DNA of 64,000 bases from Pseudomonas ovata (GTDB lineage Bacteria > Pseudomonadota > Gammaproteobacteria > Pseudomonadales > Pseudomonadaceae). Location: assembly GCF_003131185.1 (NCBI RefSeq), contig NZ_QFFU01000031.1, positions 1 to 64,000 of the forward strand, given 5' to 3'. Both the position numbers and the translations under genes were made by a program. Shown piece by piece: positions 43,680 through 53,002 of the stretch. Within the stretch, counting starts at the first letter, position 1. Each line of letters begins with the position of its first letter. The notes below the pieces were generated by a model. The model saw only the letters and a list, made by a program, of their open reading frames with translations, ran no database searches and was not told where the DNA came from.

Positions 43680-46600
43680 GCGAGGGACGGTTCAACCTGT
43701 CGGCGCTGGCGGTGCGGGAGCGCTCGATCACGCTGTTTTTTATCCTGCTGATCTCCCTGGCCGGGCTGCTCGCGTTCTTCAAGCTGGGCGGGCCGAGGAC
43801 CCGGCCTTCACCGTCAAGGTGATGACGGTCATCACCGCCTGGCCCGGTGCGACAGCCGAGGAGATGCAGGACCAGGTTGCCGAAAAATTGGAAAAGCGCC
43901 TGCAGGAGCTGCGCTGGTATGAGCGGGCCGAGACTTACACCCGGCCGGGCCTGGCGTTCACCACCCTGACCTTGCTCGACAGCACGCCGCCGGCCGAGGT
44001 GCCGGATGAGTTTTACCAGGCGCGCAAAAAGATCAGTGACGAAGCGGCGAACCTGCCGCAAGGCGTGATCGGGCCGATGGTCAACGATGAGTACGCCGAC
44101 GTCACCTTCGCGCTGTTCGCGCTCAAGGCCAAGGGTGAGGCCCAGCGCCTGCTGGTGCGCGATGCCGAGCGGCTGCGTCAGCAATTGCTGCACGTGCCGG
44201 GGGTCAAGAAGGTCAACATTGTCGGCGAGCAGCCCGAGCGCATCTTCATCGAGTTTTCCCATGAGCGCCTGGCCACGCTCGGCATCGGCCCGCAAGAAGT
44301 GTTTGCCGCGCTCAATGACCAGAATGCCCTGACGGCCGCCGGTTCCGTGGAAACCCGTGGGCCGCAGGTGTTCATTCGCCTGGACGGAGCGTTCGATCAA
44401 CTGCAGAAGATCGGTGACACGCCCATCGTGGCCCAGGGCCGCACGCTAAAGCTTTCGGATGTTGCCAGCGTCAAGCGCGGCTATGAAGACCCGGCGACGT
44501 TCATGATCCGCAACGGCGGCGAGCCGGCCCTGCTGCTGGGCATCGTCATGCGCGACGGCTGGAACGGCCTGGACCTGGGCCAGGCGCTGGACCATGAAGT
44601 GGGCGCGATCAACGCAGCGCTGCCGCTGGGCCTGAGCCTGACCAAGGTCACCGACCAGGCAGTCAATATCGACTCGGCGGTCGGCGAGTTCATGGTCAAG
44701 TTCTTTGTCGCGCTGCTGGTGGTCATGCTGGTGTGCTTCATCAGCATGGGCTGGCGCGTCGGGGTCGTGGTCGCCGCTGCCGTGCCCCTGACCCTGGCGC
44801 TGGTCTTTGTGGTGATGGCGGCCACCGGCAAGAATTTCGACCGCATCACGCTGGGTTCGCTGATCCTGGCACTGGGCCTGCTGGTGGACGATGCCATCAT
44901 TGCCATCGAGATGATGGTGGTGAAGATGGAGGAGGGCTACAGCCGTATCAAGGCCTCGGCCTATGCCTGGAGCCACACGGCCGCGCCGATGCTGTCGGGC
45001 ACCCTGGTGACGGCGGTGGGCTTCATGCCCAACGGCTTTGCCCGCTCTACGGCCGGTGAGTACACCAGCAACATGTTCTGGATCGTGGGCATTGCCCTGA
45101 TCGCTTCGTGGCTGGTGGCGGTGCTGTTCACGCCGTACCTGGGCGTGCGCATGCTGCCGGACCTCAAGCCGGTCGAAGGCGGCCACCAGGCCCTGTATGA
45201 CACGCCGCGCTTCAATCGTTTTCGGCGCGTGCTGGGCCGTGTGATTGCCCTCAAGGGGTGGGTCGCGGCGGCGGTCGTGGGGCTGTTCGTGGCCGCTGTG
45301 CTGGGCATGGGCATGGTCAAGAAGCAGTTCTTTCCCATCTCTGATCGCCCCGAGGTGCTGGTCGAGGTGCAGATGCCCTATGGCACCTCGATCGCACAGA
45401 CCAGCGCCGCCTCAAGCGCCGTCGAAGCCTGGCTGGCCACGCAAGCGGAGGCGCAGATCGTCACGGCCTACATCGGCCAGGGGGCGCCGCGTTTCTACAT
45501 GGCCATGGGACCCGAATTGCCCGACCCCTCGTTTGCCAAGATCGTGGTGCGTACTGGCAACGAGCACGAGCGCGAAGCCTTGAAGCACCGTTTGCGCAGG
45601 GCCATCGCCGATGGCCTGGCCGGTGAGGCGCAGGTGCGAGTGACCCAACTGGTGTTCGGCCCTTATTCGCCGTTCCCGGTGGCCTACCGGGTCAGCGGCC
45701 CTGACCCGGACCGGCTGCGTGAAATCGCCGCTTCGGTGCAGAAGATCATGGACGCCAGCCCGATGATGCGCACGGTCAACAGCGACTGGGGCAGTCGCGT
45801 GCCGACCTTGCATTTCACCTTGCAGCAGGACCGCTTGCAGGCCGTGGGGCTCAGTTCCAGCAGCGTCGCGCAGCAGTTGCAGTTCTTGCTCAACGGTGTG
45901 CCGATCACCGCCGTGCGCGAAGACATCCGCACCGTGCAAGTGATGGCCCGCTCCACGGGCGAGGGGCGTTTTGACCCGGCCAGGATCATGGACTTCACTC
46001 TGGCCGGCAGCAACGGCCAGCGCATTGCGCTGGCGCAGATCGGCGAGGTTGATGTGCGCATGGAAGAGCCGATCATGCGCCGGCGCGACCGGGTGCCGAC
46101 CATGACCGTGCGTGGCGATATTGCCGAAGGCCTGCAGCCACCGGATGTGTCCAAGGCCATCACCGGCCAGTTGCAGCCGATCATCGACCACCTGCCAGCC
46201 GGTTATCGCATCGTCGAGGCCGGTGCCATCGAGGAGTCGGGCAAGGCGATGGCGGCGATGCTGCCGCTGTTCCCGATCATGCTGGCGCTGACCCTGATCA
46301 TCCTGATCCTGCAGGTGCGCTCGATGTCGGCGATGATCATGGTGTTCCTGACCAGCCCGCTGGGGCTGATCGGTGTGGTGCCGACCCTGTTGCTGTTCCA
46401 GCAACCGTTCGGCATCAATGCGCTGGTGGGGCTGATTGCGCTGTCGGGCATCCTGATGCGCAACACGCTGATCCTGATCGGTCAGATTCACCAGAACGAA
46501 CAGGCCGGTCTGGCGCCCTTCGATGCGGTGGTCGAGGCCACGGTGCAGCGTGCCCGCCCGGTGATCCTCACGGCGCTGGCGGCGATCCTGGCCTTTATCC

Positions 46601-46767
46601 CGCTGACGCACTCGGTATTCTGGGGCACACTGGCCTACACCTTGATCGGCGGCACTCTGGCCGGTACGGTATTGACCCTGGTGTTCCTGCCGGCGATGTA
46701 TGCGATCTGGTTCCGGATCCGACCGCCGCAGGGCACGCAGCCCCCTGCAAACACAGGACATCTGTAG
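43676..46767 (+). pseudogene. RND multidrug-type efflux pump, frameshifted by a one-base deletion
   Basis: The start at 43676 (MSEGRFNLSALAVRERSITL) leads into the first membrane helix, FFILLISLAGLLAFFKLG. The frame then goes out of register at 43787-43792: the run GGGCGGGCC stands where GGGCCGGGCC would keep reading ...KLGRAEDPAFTVKVM.... As written, the first frame stops at 43822 after 48 residues. The remaining frame to 46767 carries the full pump (DAIIAIEMMVVKMEEGYSRI in helix 4, GMVKKQFFPISDRPEVLVEV, C-terminal helices), about 1030 residues when corrected. Either a recent loss of function or a sequencing error in a G/C run. It is the HAE1-type multidrug branch, not the metal branch. Confidence 0.85.
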
Positions 46768-46911
46768 GAGCGCGCTTGCCCGCGACCGAGTGCGTAGCGC
46801 TCGCAAAATCTCCAAATCGCCGAAAATCTGCAGCGAATGACCGAAAAATTTGTGAAACGCTGAAATTTTACGACTGCTAACGCACTCGGTCGCGGGCAAG
46901 CGCGCTCCTAC
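46764..46911. repeat. Pair of inverted REP elements (BIME)
   Basis: Two 31-base arms beginning GTAGGAGCGCGCTTGCCCGC pair perfectly, 46764-46794 with 46881-46911, around a linker containing AAAATCTCC and CTGAAATTTTACGACTGC. It starts within the last codon of the RND pump gene. This is the clearest intact copy of the family that makes up the array at 1-905. Confidence 0.9.
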
Positions 46912-46974
46912 ACGGGGGGTGTTTTCAGTCGGGCGCATCTGTCCGGTCCTCAGGAAGTGGAGCAATGACAATCA

Positions 46975-47757
46975 ATGGACATTCGATTCTGCGGTAACAA
47001 CACTTCAGGCAACCCCGCCGAGGGTATTTGCGACGAGTACCGCCTGAGCGCGATCGAACGCTTCGATGAACTGCTCGACGCTTGGCGCAAGCTGGGCGCC
47101 GAGCACCCCGGGCATCATATTTTGCTGTCGCTCGACGACCCCGGCCAGGCGCGCTACACCTCGGGCCATGTGCGCAATAACCTGTACCTGGACGAGGTGA
47201 AGCCACAAGACCTGGTGGGGCTGCCGGCCGAGTGCTTCGAAAAGGGTGAGCACATCGGCTACCTGACCACCAAGGCTGAATTCCCCATCTGCCTGCGCAA
47301 CTTCATGGCCTTGGTAGCCGACGTGTCGTTTGCCGATGCCTGCGCGTTCGGCCTGACCCTCAGTGACGAGTCCTTGCAGGAATGGATCGACTATCAGGCG
47401 CAGCCCTTGTCGTTGCTGGACCAACCGCTGTTAGCCCTGGTGGTGCCAGTCGAACACGCCAGCCAGGCGCTGGCGGCTTTTCCCAACGGTTATTTCGAAC
47501 CGGATCTTGGGCCTGCGCATAACCATGCGGTGGCGCAGCGGTTTTTTCTTCAGCACGGGTATGCGCTGTTGGGGGTGGGGGCATCCTACCTTGGCTTTGT
47601 GCGTGCAGAGCCGGCCAGTCCGGCCGTGGCCCAGGCGCTGGCCGAAGACCTGTGTGCGTTGTACAACACCGACGAAGCCCAGCGTCCGGCGCGCCTGGCG
47701 GCGTTTGCCGGGGCCATTATCGGTTGCTGCCACCTGTGGCTACGCTATACCGAATAG
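46975..47757 (+). CDS. Conserved-looking protein of unknown function
   Basis: 260 residues, cytoplasmic by lack of signal or helices. I do not recognise a family. The N-terminal part has CGNNTSGNPAEGICDEYRLS and HPGHHILLSLDDPGQARYTS, the C-terminal part ends PARLAAFAGAIIGCCHLWLRY. Composition is acidic with several Cys and His. Codon use fits the neighbours, and no shift or truncation is visible, so it is a real gene. It lies between a REP pair and the DCC-family gene, with a 57-base gap to the latter. Confidence 0.7.
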   Translation: MDIRFCGNNTSGNPAEGICDEYRLSAIERFDELLDAWRKLGAEHPGHHILLSLDDPGQARYTSGHVRNNLYLDEVKPQDLVGLPAECFEKGEHIGYLTTKAEFPICLRNFMALVADVSFADACAFGLTLSDESLQEWIDYQAQPLSLLDQPLLALVVPVEHASQALAAFPNGYFEPDLGPAHNHAVAQRFFLQHGYALLGVGASYLGFVRAEPASPAVAQALAEDLCALYNTDEAQRPARLAAFAGAIIGCCHLWLRYTE

Positions 47758-47814
47758 ACCACGCCCTGACGGGGGCCTGAGAGGCCGGCCAGAACTTTTT
47801 TCAGGAGCTGCAAT

Positions 47815-48264
47815 ATGTCGACTTCACTGCGACGACCCGACCCCGCACCGCTGCTGGCACCCGGCGAAACCGTGGTGCTGTTCGACGGGGTGTGCAAATT
47901 GTGCAACGGCTGGGCGAAATTCCTGATTCGTCATGACCGCCACCGGCGCATCCGCCTGGCCACTGTGCAATCCCCCGAAGGCCAGGCGCTGCTGGCCTGG
48001 GCCGGCTTGCCGATGGACCGCTTCGATACGATGGCGGTGATTCGCGACCGGCACTACTGGGTACGCTCGGACGCGTTTCTCGAAGTGGTCCACCAGCTTC
48101 CTGCGGCCTGGCCCTGGCTGGGCCTGCTGCGGGTCTTTCCACGGGCCGTGCGGGACTGGTGCTACGACCGCGTGGCGTTCAATCGCTACCGGATTTTCGG
48201 TCGCTACGACCAGTGCCTGTTGCCGACACCGGACCATGAGCAACGCTTTCTCAAGGCCCGATAG
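47815..48264 (+). CDS. DCC-family (DUF393) thiol-disulphide oxidoreductase-like protein
   Basis: 149 residues. The DCC signature is intact, VVLFDGVCKLCNGWAKFLI with Cys27 and Cys30, followed by RRIRLATVQSPEGQALLAWAG and VIRDRHYWVRSDAFLEVVHQL, ending LPTPDHEQRFLKAR. Members are about 130-150 residues and thought to be thioredoxin-like, possibly redox-active proteins. No signal peptide, so cytoplasmic or membrane-associated. Convergent with the DUF4198 gene. Confidence 0.88.
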   Translation: MSTSLRRPDPAPLLAPGETVVLFDGVCKLCNGWAKFLIRHDRHRRIRLATVQSPEGQALLAWAGLPMDRFDTMAVIRDRHYWVRSDAFLEVVHQLPAAWPWLGLLRVFPRAVRDWCYDRVAFNRYRIFGRYDQCLLPTPDHEQRFLKAR

Positions 48265-48278
48265 CGTTTCCACCGCCA

Positions 48279-49010
48279 TCAATCGTGATGTTCGGCACCG
48301 ACGAAGGTCAGCGAGGTGAACAGGCCACGCTTGGTGTAGTCGGCGTTGCCCTTGACCGGCACGCTGGTCTGCGCGGCGATCACGTTCAGGCCTTCATTGC
48401 GCACCACCACGGTGGCGCGGCCGTCGGCGTCGGTCTCGGTGCTGACGTCTTCCGGTGCGCTGCGGTAATCGCCCATCAGCTTGATGCCGGCGGCCGGCTT
48501 GCCGTCGAGCAGCACTTGCACAGGCAGGGCCTTGCCGACGCCGACTTCCAGCGGGTCGGCCTGCGGCACGATGACCAGCTTCAGGTGATCCAGCGCCGGC
48601 AGCTTCACGCCATGTTCATAGATGGCCAGGCTGTACTTGCGGGTCTGGATCGACTCGCCGCCACCGGTGACCTTGCTGCGTGGTTCGTTGAGCCACTTGT
48701 TTTCCGGGTTGCGGGTCCAGATGCCCAGGTCCAGTTCGGCAGCCACCGCTGCGGCAGGGCTGGCAGGCTTGAGGCGGGCGTGGTCGGCCAGGCGCTCGAT
48801 GCTGACCTCAATCGGCTTGCCGGCCTGATCCCAGGCCCAGCCGCCGGTGACCTTTTCCGGCTTGTAGGCGGTGTCTTCGGCACCTTCGCCGAACACCACT
48901 TCGATATGGCCACGCCGCTGCTCGGTCCACAGGCCATGGGCACTGGCCTGGGTGGCGAACAACGTGGTAGCGAGCAGGCTCAAGGCCAGGAAGGAGGGAT
49001 TGATGCGCAT
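48279..49010 (-). CDS. DUF4198 periplasmic protein, paralogue A
   Basis: 243 residues from 49010, with a signal peptide ending QASA|HGLW. The mature N terminus HGLWTEQRRGHIEVVFGEGAE is typical of DUF4198/NikM-like proteins, where the new N-terminal histidine may bind metal. The second half is a carboxypeptidase-regulatory-like beta domain (VQVLLDGKPAAGIKLMGDYR, TETDADGRATVVVRNEGLNV) and it ends with GAEHHD. Strongly similar over its length to the gene at 49283-50014, so they are duplicates. A Fur-like site lies 70 bases upstream. Metal uptake role is inferred from family and the TonB receptor. Confidence 0.85.
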   Translation of the reverse strand: MRINPSFLALSLLATTLFATQASAHGLWTEQRRGHIEVVFGEGAEDTAYKPEKVTGGWAWDQAGKPIEVSIERLADHARLKPASPAAAVAAELDLGIWTRNPENKWLNEPRSKVTGGGESIQTRKYSLAIYEHGVKLPALDHLKLVIVPQADPLEVGVGKALPVQVLLDGKPAAGIKLMGDYRSAPEDVSTETDADGRATVVVRNEGLNVIAAQTSVPVKGNADYTKRGLFTSLTFVGAEHHD

Positions 49011-49078
49011 GGTCGATCCTTGTAGATCAGAGGAGAAGGGCGGTTCAGAGCGCTTGTGATCCGGCTTGCAAACGCTAC

Positions 49079-49099
49079 TGATAATGCCTCTCATTTATC
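49079..49099. promoter_or_regulatory. Candidate Fur box upstream of DUF4198 paralogue A
   Basis: Read on the minus strand, AAATGAGAGGCATTATCA agrees with the Fur consensus (AATGAGAATCATTATCA) at 15 of 17 positions. It lies about 70 bases upstream of the start. Iron control is suggested; the related Zur site was considered but fits less well here. Confidence 0.5.
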
Positions 49100-49163
49100 C
49101 TGATGTGCGGATGATGGCACAACCTTTCTTTTGTCGGGGTTGTAACAGTTTTATACAGGGTAT

Positions 49164-49271
49164 GTAGGCGCGCGCTTGCCCGCGACCGAGTGCGTAGCGC
49201 TCGCAAAATCTCGGAAACGCTGAAAATTTACGACTGCTAACGCAGCCGGTCGCGGGCAAGCGCGCTCCTAC
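49164..49271. repeat. Pair of inverted REP elements (BIME)
   Basis: Left arm GTAGGCGCGCGCTTGCCCGC... and right arm ...GGGCAAGCGCGCTCCTAC face each other around a linker with AAAATCTCGGAAACGCTGAA. One base of the left arm differs from the family (GGCGCG for GGAGCG). It separates the two DUF4198 genes. Confidence 0.85.
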
Positions 49272-49282
49272 CGGGCACCAAG

Positions 49283-50014
49283 TCAGTCGTGGTGTTCGGC
49301 ACCCACGAAGGTCAGGGAGGTAAACAGCCCGCGTGCTTCGATGTCGGCGTTGTCCTTGACCGGCAGGGTGACTTCGGCGGCGATGATGTTCAGGCCTTCG
49401 TTACGCACCACCACCGTGGCGCGACCTTCGGCATCGGTCTCGGCGCTGACCTTGTCCGGCTCGCTGCGGTAGTCGCCGAACAGCTTGATGCCGGCGGCCG
49501 GCTTGCCGTCGATCAGCACTTGCACCGGCAGCGGCTTGCCCGGCCCGACTTCGAGCGGGTCGACCTGCGGCACGATGACCATCTTCAGTTTGTCCAGCGC
49601 CGGCAGTTTGGCTTCGTGCTCGTAGATCGCCAGGCTGTACTTGAAGGTGTGGATCGACTCGGTGCCGCCCGGCACCTTGCTGCGGCCCTCATTGATCCAC
49701 TTCTTGTCGGTGTTGCGTGTCCACATGCCGTTGTCCAGCGCCACGGCCATCACGGCTACCGGCTTGATCGGCTTGAGGCGCGCATGGTCGTCCAGGCGCT
49801 CGACGGTGACCGGTATCGACTTGCCGGCCGCGTCGTAGCCCCAGGCGCCGCTGACTTTCTGCGCCTTGAAGGCGTTGTCTTCGGGGCCGTGGCCGTAGAC
49901 CACTTCGATGTTGCCACGACGTTGCTCGGTCCACAGGCCGTGGGCGCTGGCCTGGCCGGCCAGCAGGGCCGCGCCGATGATGCTGAGGCTCAGCAGAGTA
50001 GGGGTAATGCGCAT
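49283..50014 (-). CDS. DUF4198 periplasmic protein, paralogue B
   Basis: 243 residues, the same length as paralogue A and nearly collinear (HGLWTEQRRGNIEVVYGHGPED, VQVLIDGKPAAGIKLFGDYR, GAEHHD at the end). Signal peptide MRITPTLLSLSIIGAALLAG with cleavage before His of HGLW. It lies 23 bases after the TonB receptor gene on the same strand and is probably cotranscribed with it, unlike paralogue A which has its own promoter. Likely a periplasmic helper of metal or metallophore uptake. Confidence 0.85.
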   Translation of the reverse strand: MRITPTLLSLSIIGAALLAGQASAHGLWTEQRRGNIEVVYGHGPEDNAFKAQKVSGAWGYDAAGKSIPVTVERLDDHARLKPIKPVAVMAVALDNGMWTRNTDKKWINEGRSKVPGGTESIHTFKYSLAIYEHEAKLPALDKLKMVIVPQVDPLEVGPGKPLPVQVLIDGKPAAGIKLFGDYRSEPDKVSAETDAEGRATVVVRNEGLNIIAAEVTLPVKDNADIEARGLFTSLTFVGAEHHD

Positions 50015-50037
50015 GTTGGATCCTTTATTGTTGTGTT

Positions 50038-52149
50038 TCAGAGGTTCAGGGTGAGGCTGACGGTGAAGTTACGAGGTTCGCCGGGTGCAATCCAGTAATT
50101 GCTGTAGGATCGATCGTAATACTTCTCATCAAGGATATTATTTAGATTCAGGCCCACCGTGACGTTGTCGGTGGCCTTGTAATGGGCCAGCAGGTCGACG
50201 GTGTGGTAGGCCGGCAATTCAAAACCGGTGCCTGCCTCGCCGGAGCGGTCGCCGACATAGGTGAAGGCCGCGCCCACGTCCGATCCGCGCAGCCGGCCTT
50301 CCTGGAATTCATACACGCCCAGCACGCTACCACTGCGCCTGGCCACGCCCAGGATACGGCTGCCTGTGGGGATGGTGCGGTCGCCCTTGGTCACTTCGGC
50401 GTCGATGTACGCCAGGGCACCGATCACCCGAAAGGCGTCGCTCAGTTGGCCGCTCACTTGCAGGTCCAGACCCTGGCTGCGGGCTTCGCCGATGGCGCGG
50501 CTGGTGTCGGTGCCCGGGTCCAGGGCCAGGACGTTTTCCTTCTCGATATGGAAGGCCGCCAACGTGGCGCTCAGGCGTTCATCGAACAGCTCGGCCTTGA
50601 TGCCGGCTTCATAGCCGATGCCTTCTTCAGGGTCGAAGCCTTTGCCGGCCGCATCCAGCCCGTTATTGGGCTTGAACGACGTCGAGGCGTTGGCGAACAG
50701 GCCCACCTGATCGGTGAGCTGGTAAAGAAGGCCGGCGCGCTGGGTAAAGGCGTCATGGCGCTGGGTCTGGCGGCTGTTGCCGGCGTAGTTATCGATCTGC
50801 TGGTCGAAGTGCTCGTAGCGTGCGCCGATCATGCCGCGCAGCTTGTCGGTGAAGATGATCTGGTCCTGCAGGTTCAGCGCCCGACTCTCGACGTGCTCGA
50901 AAAAGTCGGTGCCCGAACGGGCGCCGGCTGGCTTGGCCTGGCCGTACACCGGGTTATAGATATCAATGGCATAGGCGCTGCCGGCAAGGGTCGTGACGCG
51001 CTCGTTCTTGCGGTAGTTCTCGTACTCGGTGCCGATCAGCACTTCATGTTGCAGGCCTGCGGTGTCGAAGAAACCACGCAGCTCCAGTTGGGTGATGCTG
51101 TCATGCCAGTTCGTGTCGCGCTCGCGGTAGCGGCGGTTGACGGTGCGGCCGTCGGCATTGAGCGGGCGGGACTCGCTGGCAAAACCGGACAGCTCGCCCT
51201 GCTTGTAATGGCTGGCCAGGCGCAGTGACCAGGTGTCGTTGAATTTGTGGTCCAGCGCGGCCTGGATCAGGTTGTTGTCGTTGTCGATCTTGTCGTCGGG
51301 CTCGCCCAGGAAGGTCGAGCGCGAGACGCTGCCCAGGCGGTTGTTGGGGGCGACGATGCCGCGGTCGAAAATCGAATCGTGGCGCACGAACTCGGTCTGC
51401 ACCAGCAAGGTGGTGTCCGGGGACATTTCCCAGCGCAGCGACGGCGCCACAAAGACCCGGTGGCTTTCGACGTGATCACGAAAGCTGTGGTTGTCTTCCA
51501 CCGCCAGGTTGACCCGCGAAAGCACTTTGCCGTCGGCATCCAGCGGCGTGTTGACGTCCAGGGCGGTGCGGTAGCGATCCCAGCTGCCGGCGCTGGTCTG
51601 CAGCGTGGTAAAGGCTTCAGGCTGCGGCTGCTTGGTGACGATATTGACCGTACCGCCCGGATCACCGCGACCGTACAGGCTGGCGGCCGGCCCCTTGAGC
51701 ACTTCGATGCGCTCGACGTTGGCCGCATCCGGGGTGGCCGGGTAGCCGCGGTTGGCGCTGAAGCCGTCCTTGTAGAACTCCGAGGTGGTAAAGCCGCGAA
51801 TGCTGTATTCGTACAGCGTCAGGCCGCCGAAATTGTTCTGCTTCGACACCCCGCCGGCGTAATCAAGCGCACGTTCCACCTGGCTGGTGCCCAGGTCCTT
51901 GAGCACCGACGCCGGGACCACGCTGATCGACTGCGGGATGTCCTTGATCGCCGTGTCGGTCTTGGTCGCGGTGGCCGAACGGGTCGCCCTATAGCCGCGT
52001 ACCGGGCTGCTGGCGGTCTCGAAATCCTGATCGGCGGTGACGGTCACGGTATCGAGTTCGATAGGGGCGGCCGGATCGGCGGCATAAAGCGGTGCGCCAA
52101 GGACGCTCAGGGCGAAACCGGCCAGGGATGCGATTTTGCGGGACGACAT
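50038..52149 (-). CDS. TonB-dependent siderophore/metallophore receptor
   Basis: 703 residues with signal peptide (IASLAGFALSVLGAPLYAAD). Plug domain: IELDTVTVTADQDF (TonB box region), TDTAIKDIPQSISVVPASVL, RIEVLKGPAASLYGRGDPGGTVNIVTKQP; then a 22-strand barrel ending GEPRNFTVSLTLNL. The plug motif is of the FhuA/FoxA/FpvA hydroxamate-siderophore type. Co-operonic with DUF4198 paralogue B. Its promoter carries a 32-base dyad containing a Zur-like core, so a zinc-responsive metallophore receptor is as likely as an iron one. Outer membrane. Confidence 0.9.
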   Translation of the reverse strand: MSSRKIASLAGFALSVLGAPLYAADPAAPIELDTVTVTADQDFETASSPVRGYRATRSATATKTDTAIKDIPQSISVVPASVLKDLGTSQVERALDYAGGVSKQNNFGGLTLYEYSIRGFTTSEFYKDGFSANRGYPATPDAANVERIEVLKGPAASLYGRGDPGGTVNIVTKQPQPEAFTTLQTSAGSWDRYRTALDVNTPLDADGKVLSRVNLAVEDNHSFRDHVESHRVFVAPSLRWEMSPDTTLLVQTEFVRHDSIFDRGIVAPNNRLGSVSRSTFLGEPDDKIDNDNNLIQAALDHKFNDTWSLRLASHYKQGELSGFASESRPLNADGRTVNRRYRERDTNWHDSITQLELRGFFDTAGLQHEVLIGTEYENYRKNERVTTLAGSAYAIDIYNPVYGQAKPAGARSGTDFFEHVESRALNLQDQIIFTDKLRGMIGARYEHFDQQIDNYAGNSRQTQRHDAFTQRAGLLYQLTDQVGLFANASTSFKPNNGLDAAGKGFDPEEGIGYEAGIKAELFDERLSATLAAFHIEKENVLALDPGTDTSRAIGEARSQGLDLQVSGQLSDAFRVIGALAYIDAEVTKGDRTIPTGSRILGVARRSGSVLGVYEFQEGRLRGSDVGAAFTYVGDRSGEAGTGFELPAYHTVDLLAHYKATDNVTVGLNLNNILDEKYYDRSYSNYWIAPGEPRNFTVSLTLNL

Positions 52150-52162
52150 GGGAGGTGATCCT

Positions 52163-52194
52163 GATAGTGATGGTTACAATATAACATCACTATC
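52163..52194. promoter_or_regulatory. Operator of the TonB receptor: nested dyads with Zur-like core
   Basis: Outer perfect repeat GATAGTGATG...CATCACTATC (10-base arms, 12-base centre) encloses GTTACAATATAAC (52173-52185), which fits the Zur pattern TGTTATANTATAACA at 13 of 15 positions when one flanking base on each side is included. It ends 14 bases before the receptor start. The centres of the two dyads differ by half a base, so two bound dimers are possible. Confidence 0.55.
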
Positions 52195-52252
52195 GGGAAT
52201 TGTTGCTATCTGCATGCGCACACACGGAAAGCGCGCTCCGGTCCGTGTACGC

Positions 52253-53002
52253 TCAGTACACCAAGGCCACCTCGACCCCGACGGGGGCGGCGTATTCGGC
52301 CATGCGCCGGCGTGACAGCTCGAAATGCGCGCGGACGATTTCGGCAGCGGCGTCAGGGTCGCGGCGCTCGATGGCTTCGATCATCTGGTCGTGCTGGTCA
52401 CAGGCCAGTTCCAGGTCGCGTTGCATGTCGCCGGTGGTGGGGTGGCGGTAGAACGTCTTGCCCAGGCGGGCATGGTCGATCAGCAGCCGGCGCAGGCTGG
52501 GCATGAGGTAATCGTTGTGCGCCATCTTGCCGATTTCCAGATGGAACTGATCGTTGTAGATGATGCGCTTCTCGACATCGCGATCGACCAGGGCCTGGCG
52601 AAAGTTGCGCTGAATGGCCTTGAGCCCTTCGATTTCCGCCGCGCTGGCGTGCAGGGCCGCCAACTGCGTGGTGGCGATGTAGATCAGCGGGGCCGACAGG
52701 AAAAAGCTGTGCAGCGACTCATGGCTCATCGAGGCCACGCGCGGAGCGCGGTTGGCTTCAAGCTCGATATAACCTTCGGCCGCGACCTGGCGCAGCAGCT
52801 CACGCACCGGTGGGCGTGACAGGCCGAATTCGTCACACAGGGCCAACTCGTCGACAACCGCACCGGGGGCCAGTTCCATGCTCAGGATGCGCCGGCGCAG
52901 GGTGTCACCCAATACCGCCTTGCGGTCCAGTGAGGCATCGGTAGCAGAGTGTTCCATCTCGGGCTGCGCCTTCGGTTTCAAGGCAGTCTTTATGCGGGTC
53001 AT
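52253..53002 (-). CDS. GntR-family (FCD-type) regulator
   Basis: 249 residues from ATG 53002. Winged helix: AVLGDTLRRRILSMELAPGA, DEFGLSRPPVRELLRQVAAEG and EANRAPRVAS; the C-terminal FCD domain has ALVDRDVEKRIIYNDQFHLEI, then LACDQHDQMIEAIERRD near the end, with the usual metal or ligand pocket residues. Divergent from the quaternary-amine transport operon across 463 bases, so it is a candidate repressor of that operon. A related 13-base sequence occurs just before its own start and in front of the transport genes. Confidence 0.88.
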   Translation of the reverse strand: MTRIKTALKPKAQPEMEHSATDASLDRKAVLGDTLRRRILSMELAPGAVVDELALCDEFGLSRPPVRELLRQVAAEGYIELEANRAPRVASMSHESLHSFFLSAPLIYIATTQLAALHASAAEIEGLKAIQRNFRQALVDRDVEKRIIYNDQFHLEIGKMAHNDYLMPSLRRLLIDHARLGKTFYRHPTTGDMQRDLELACDQHDQMIEAIERRDPDAAAEIVRAHFELSRRRMAEYAAPVGVEVALVY

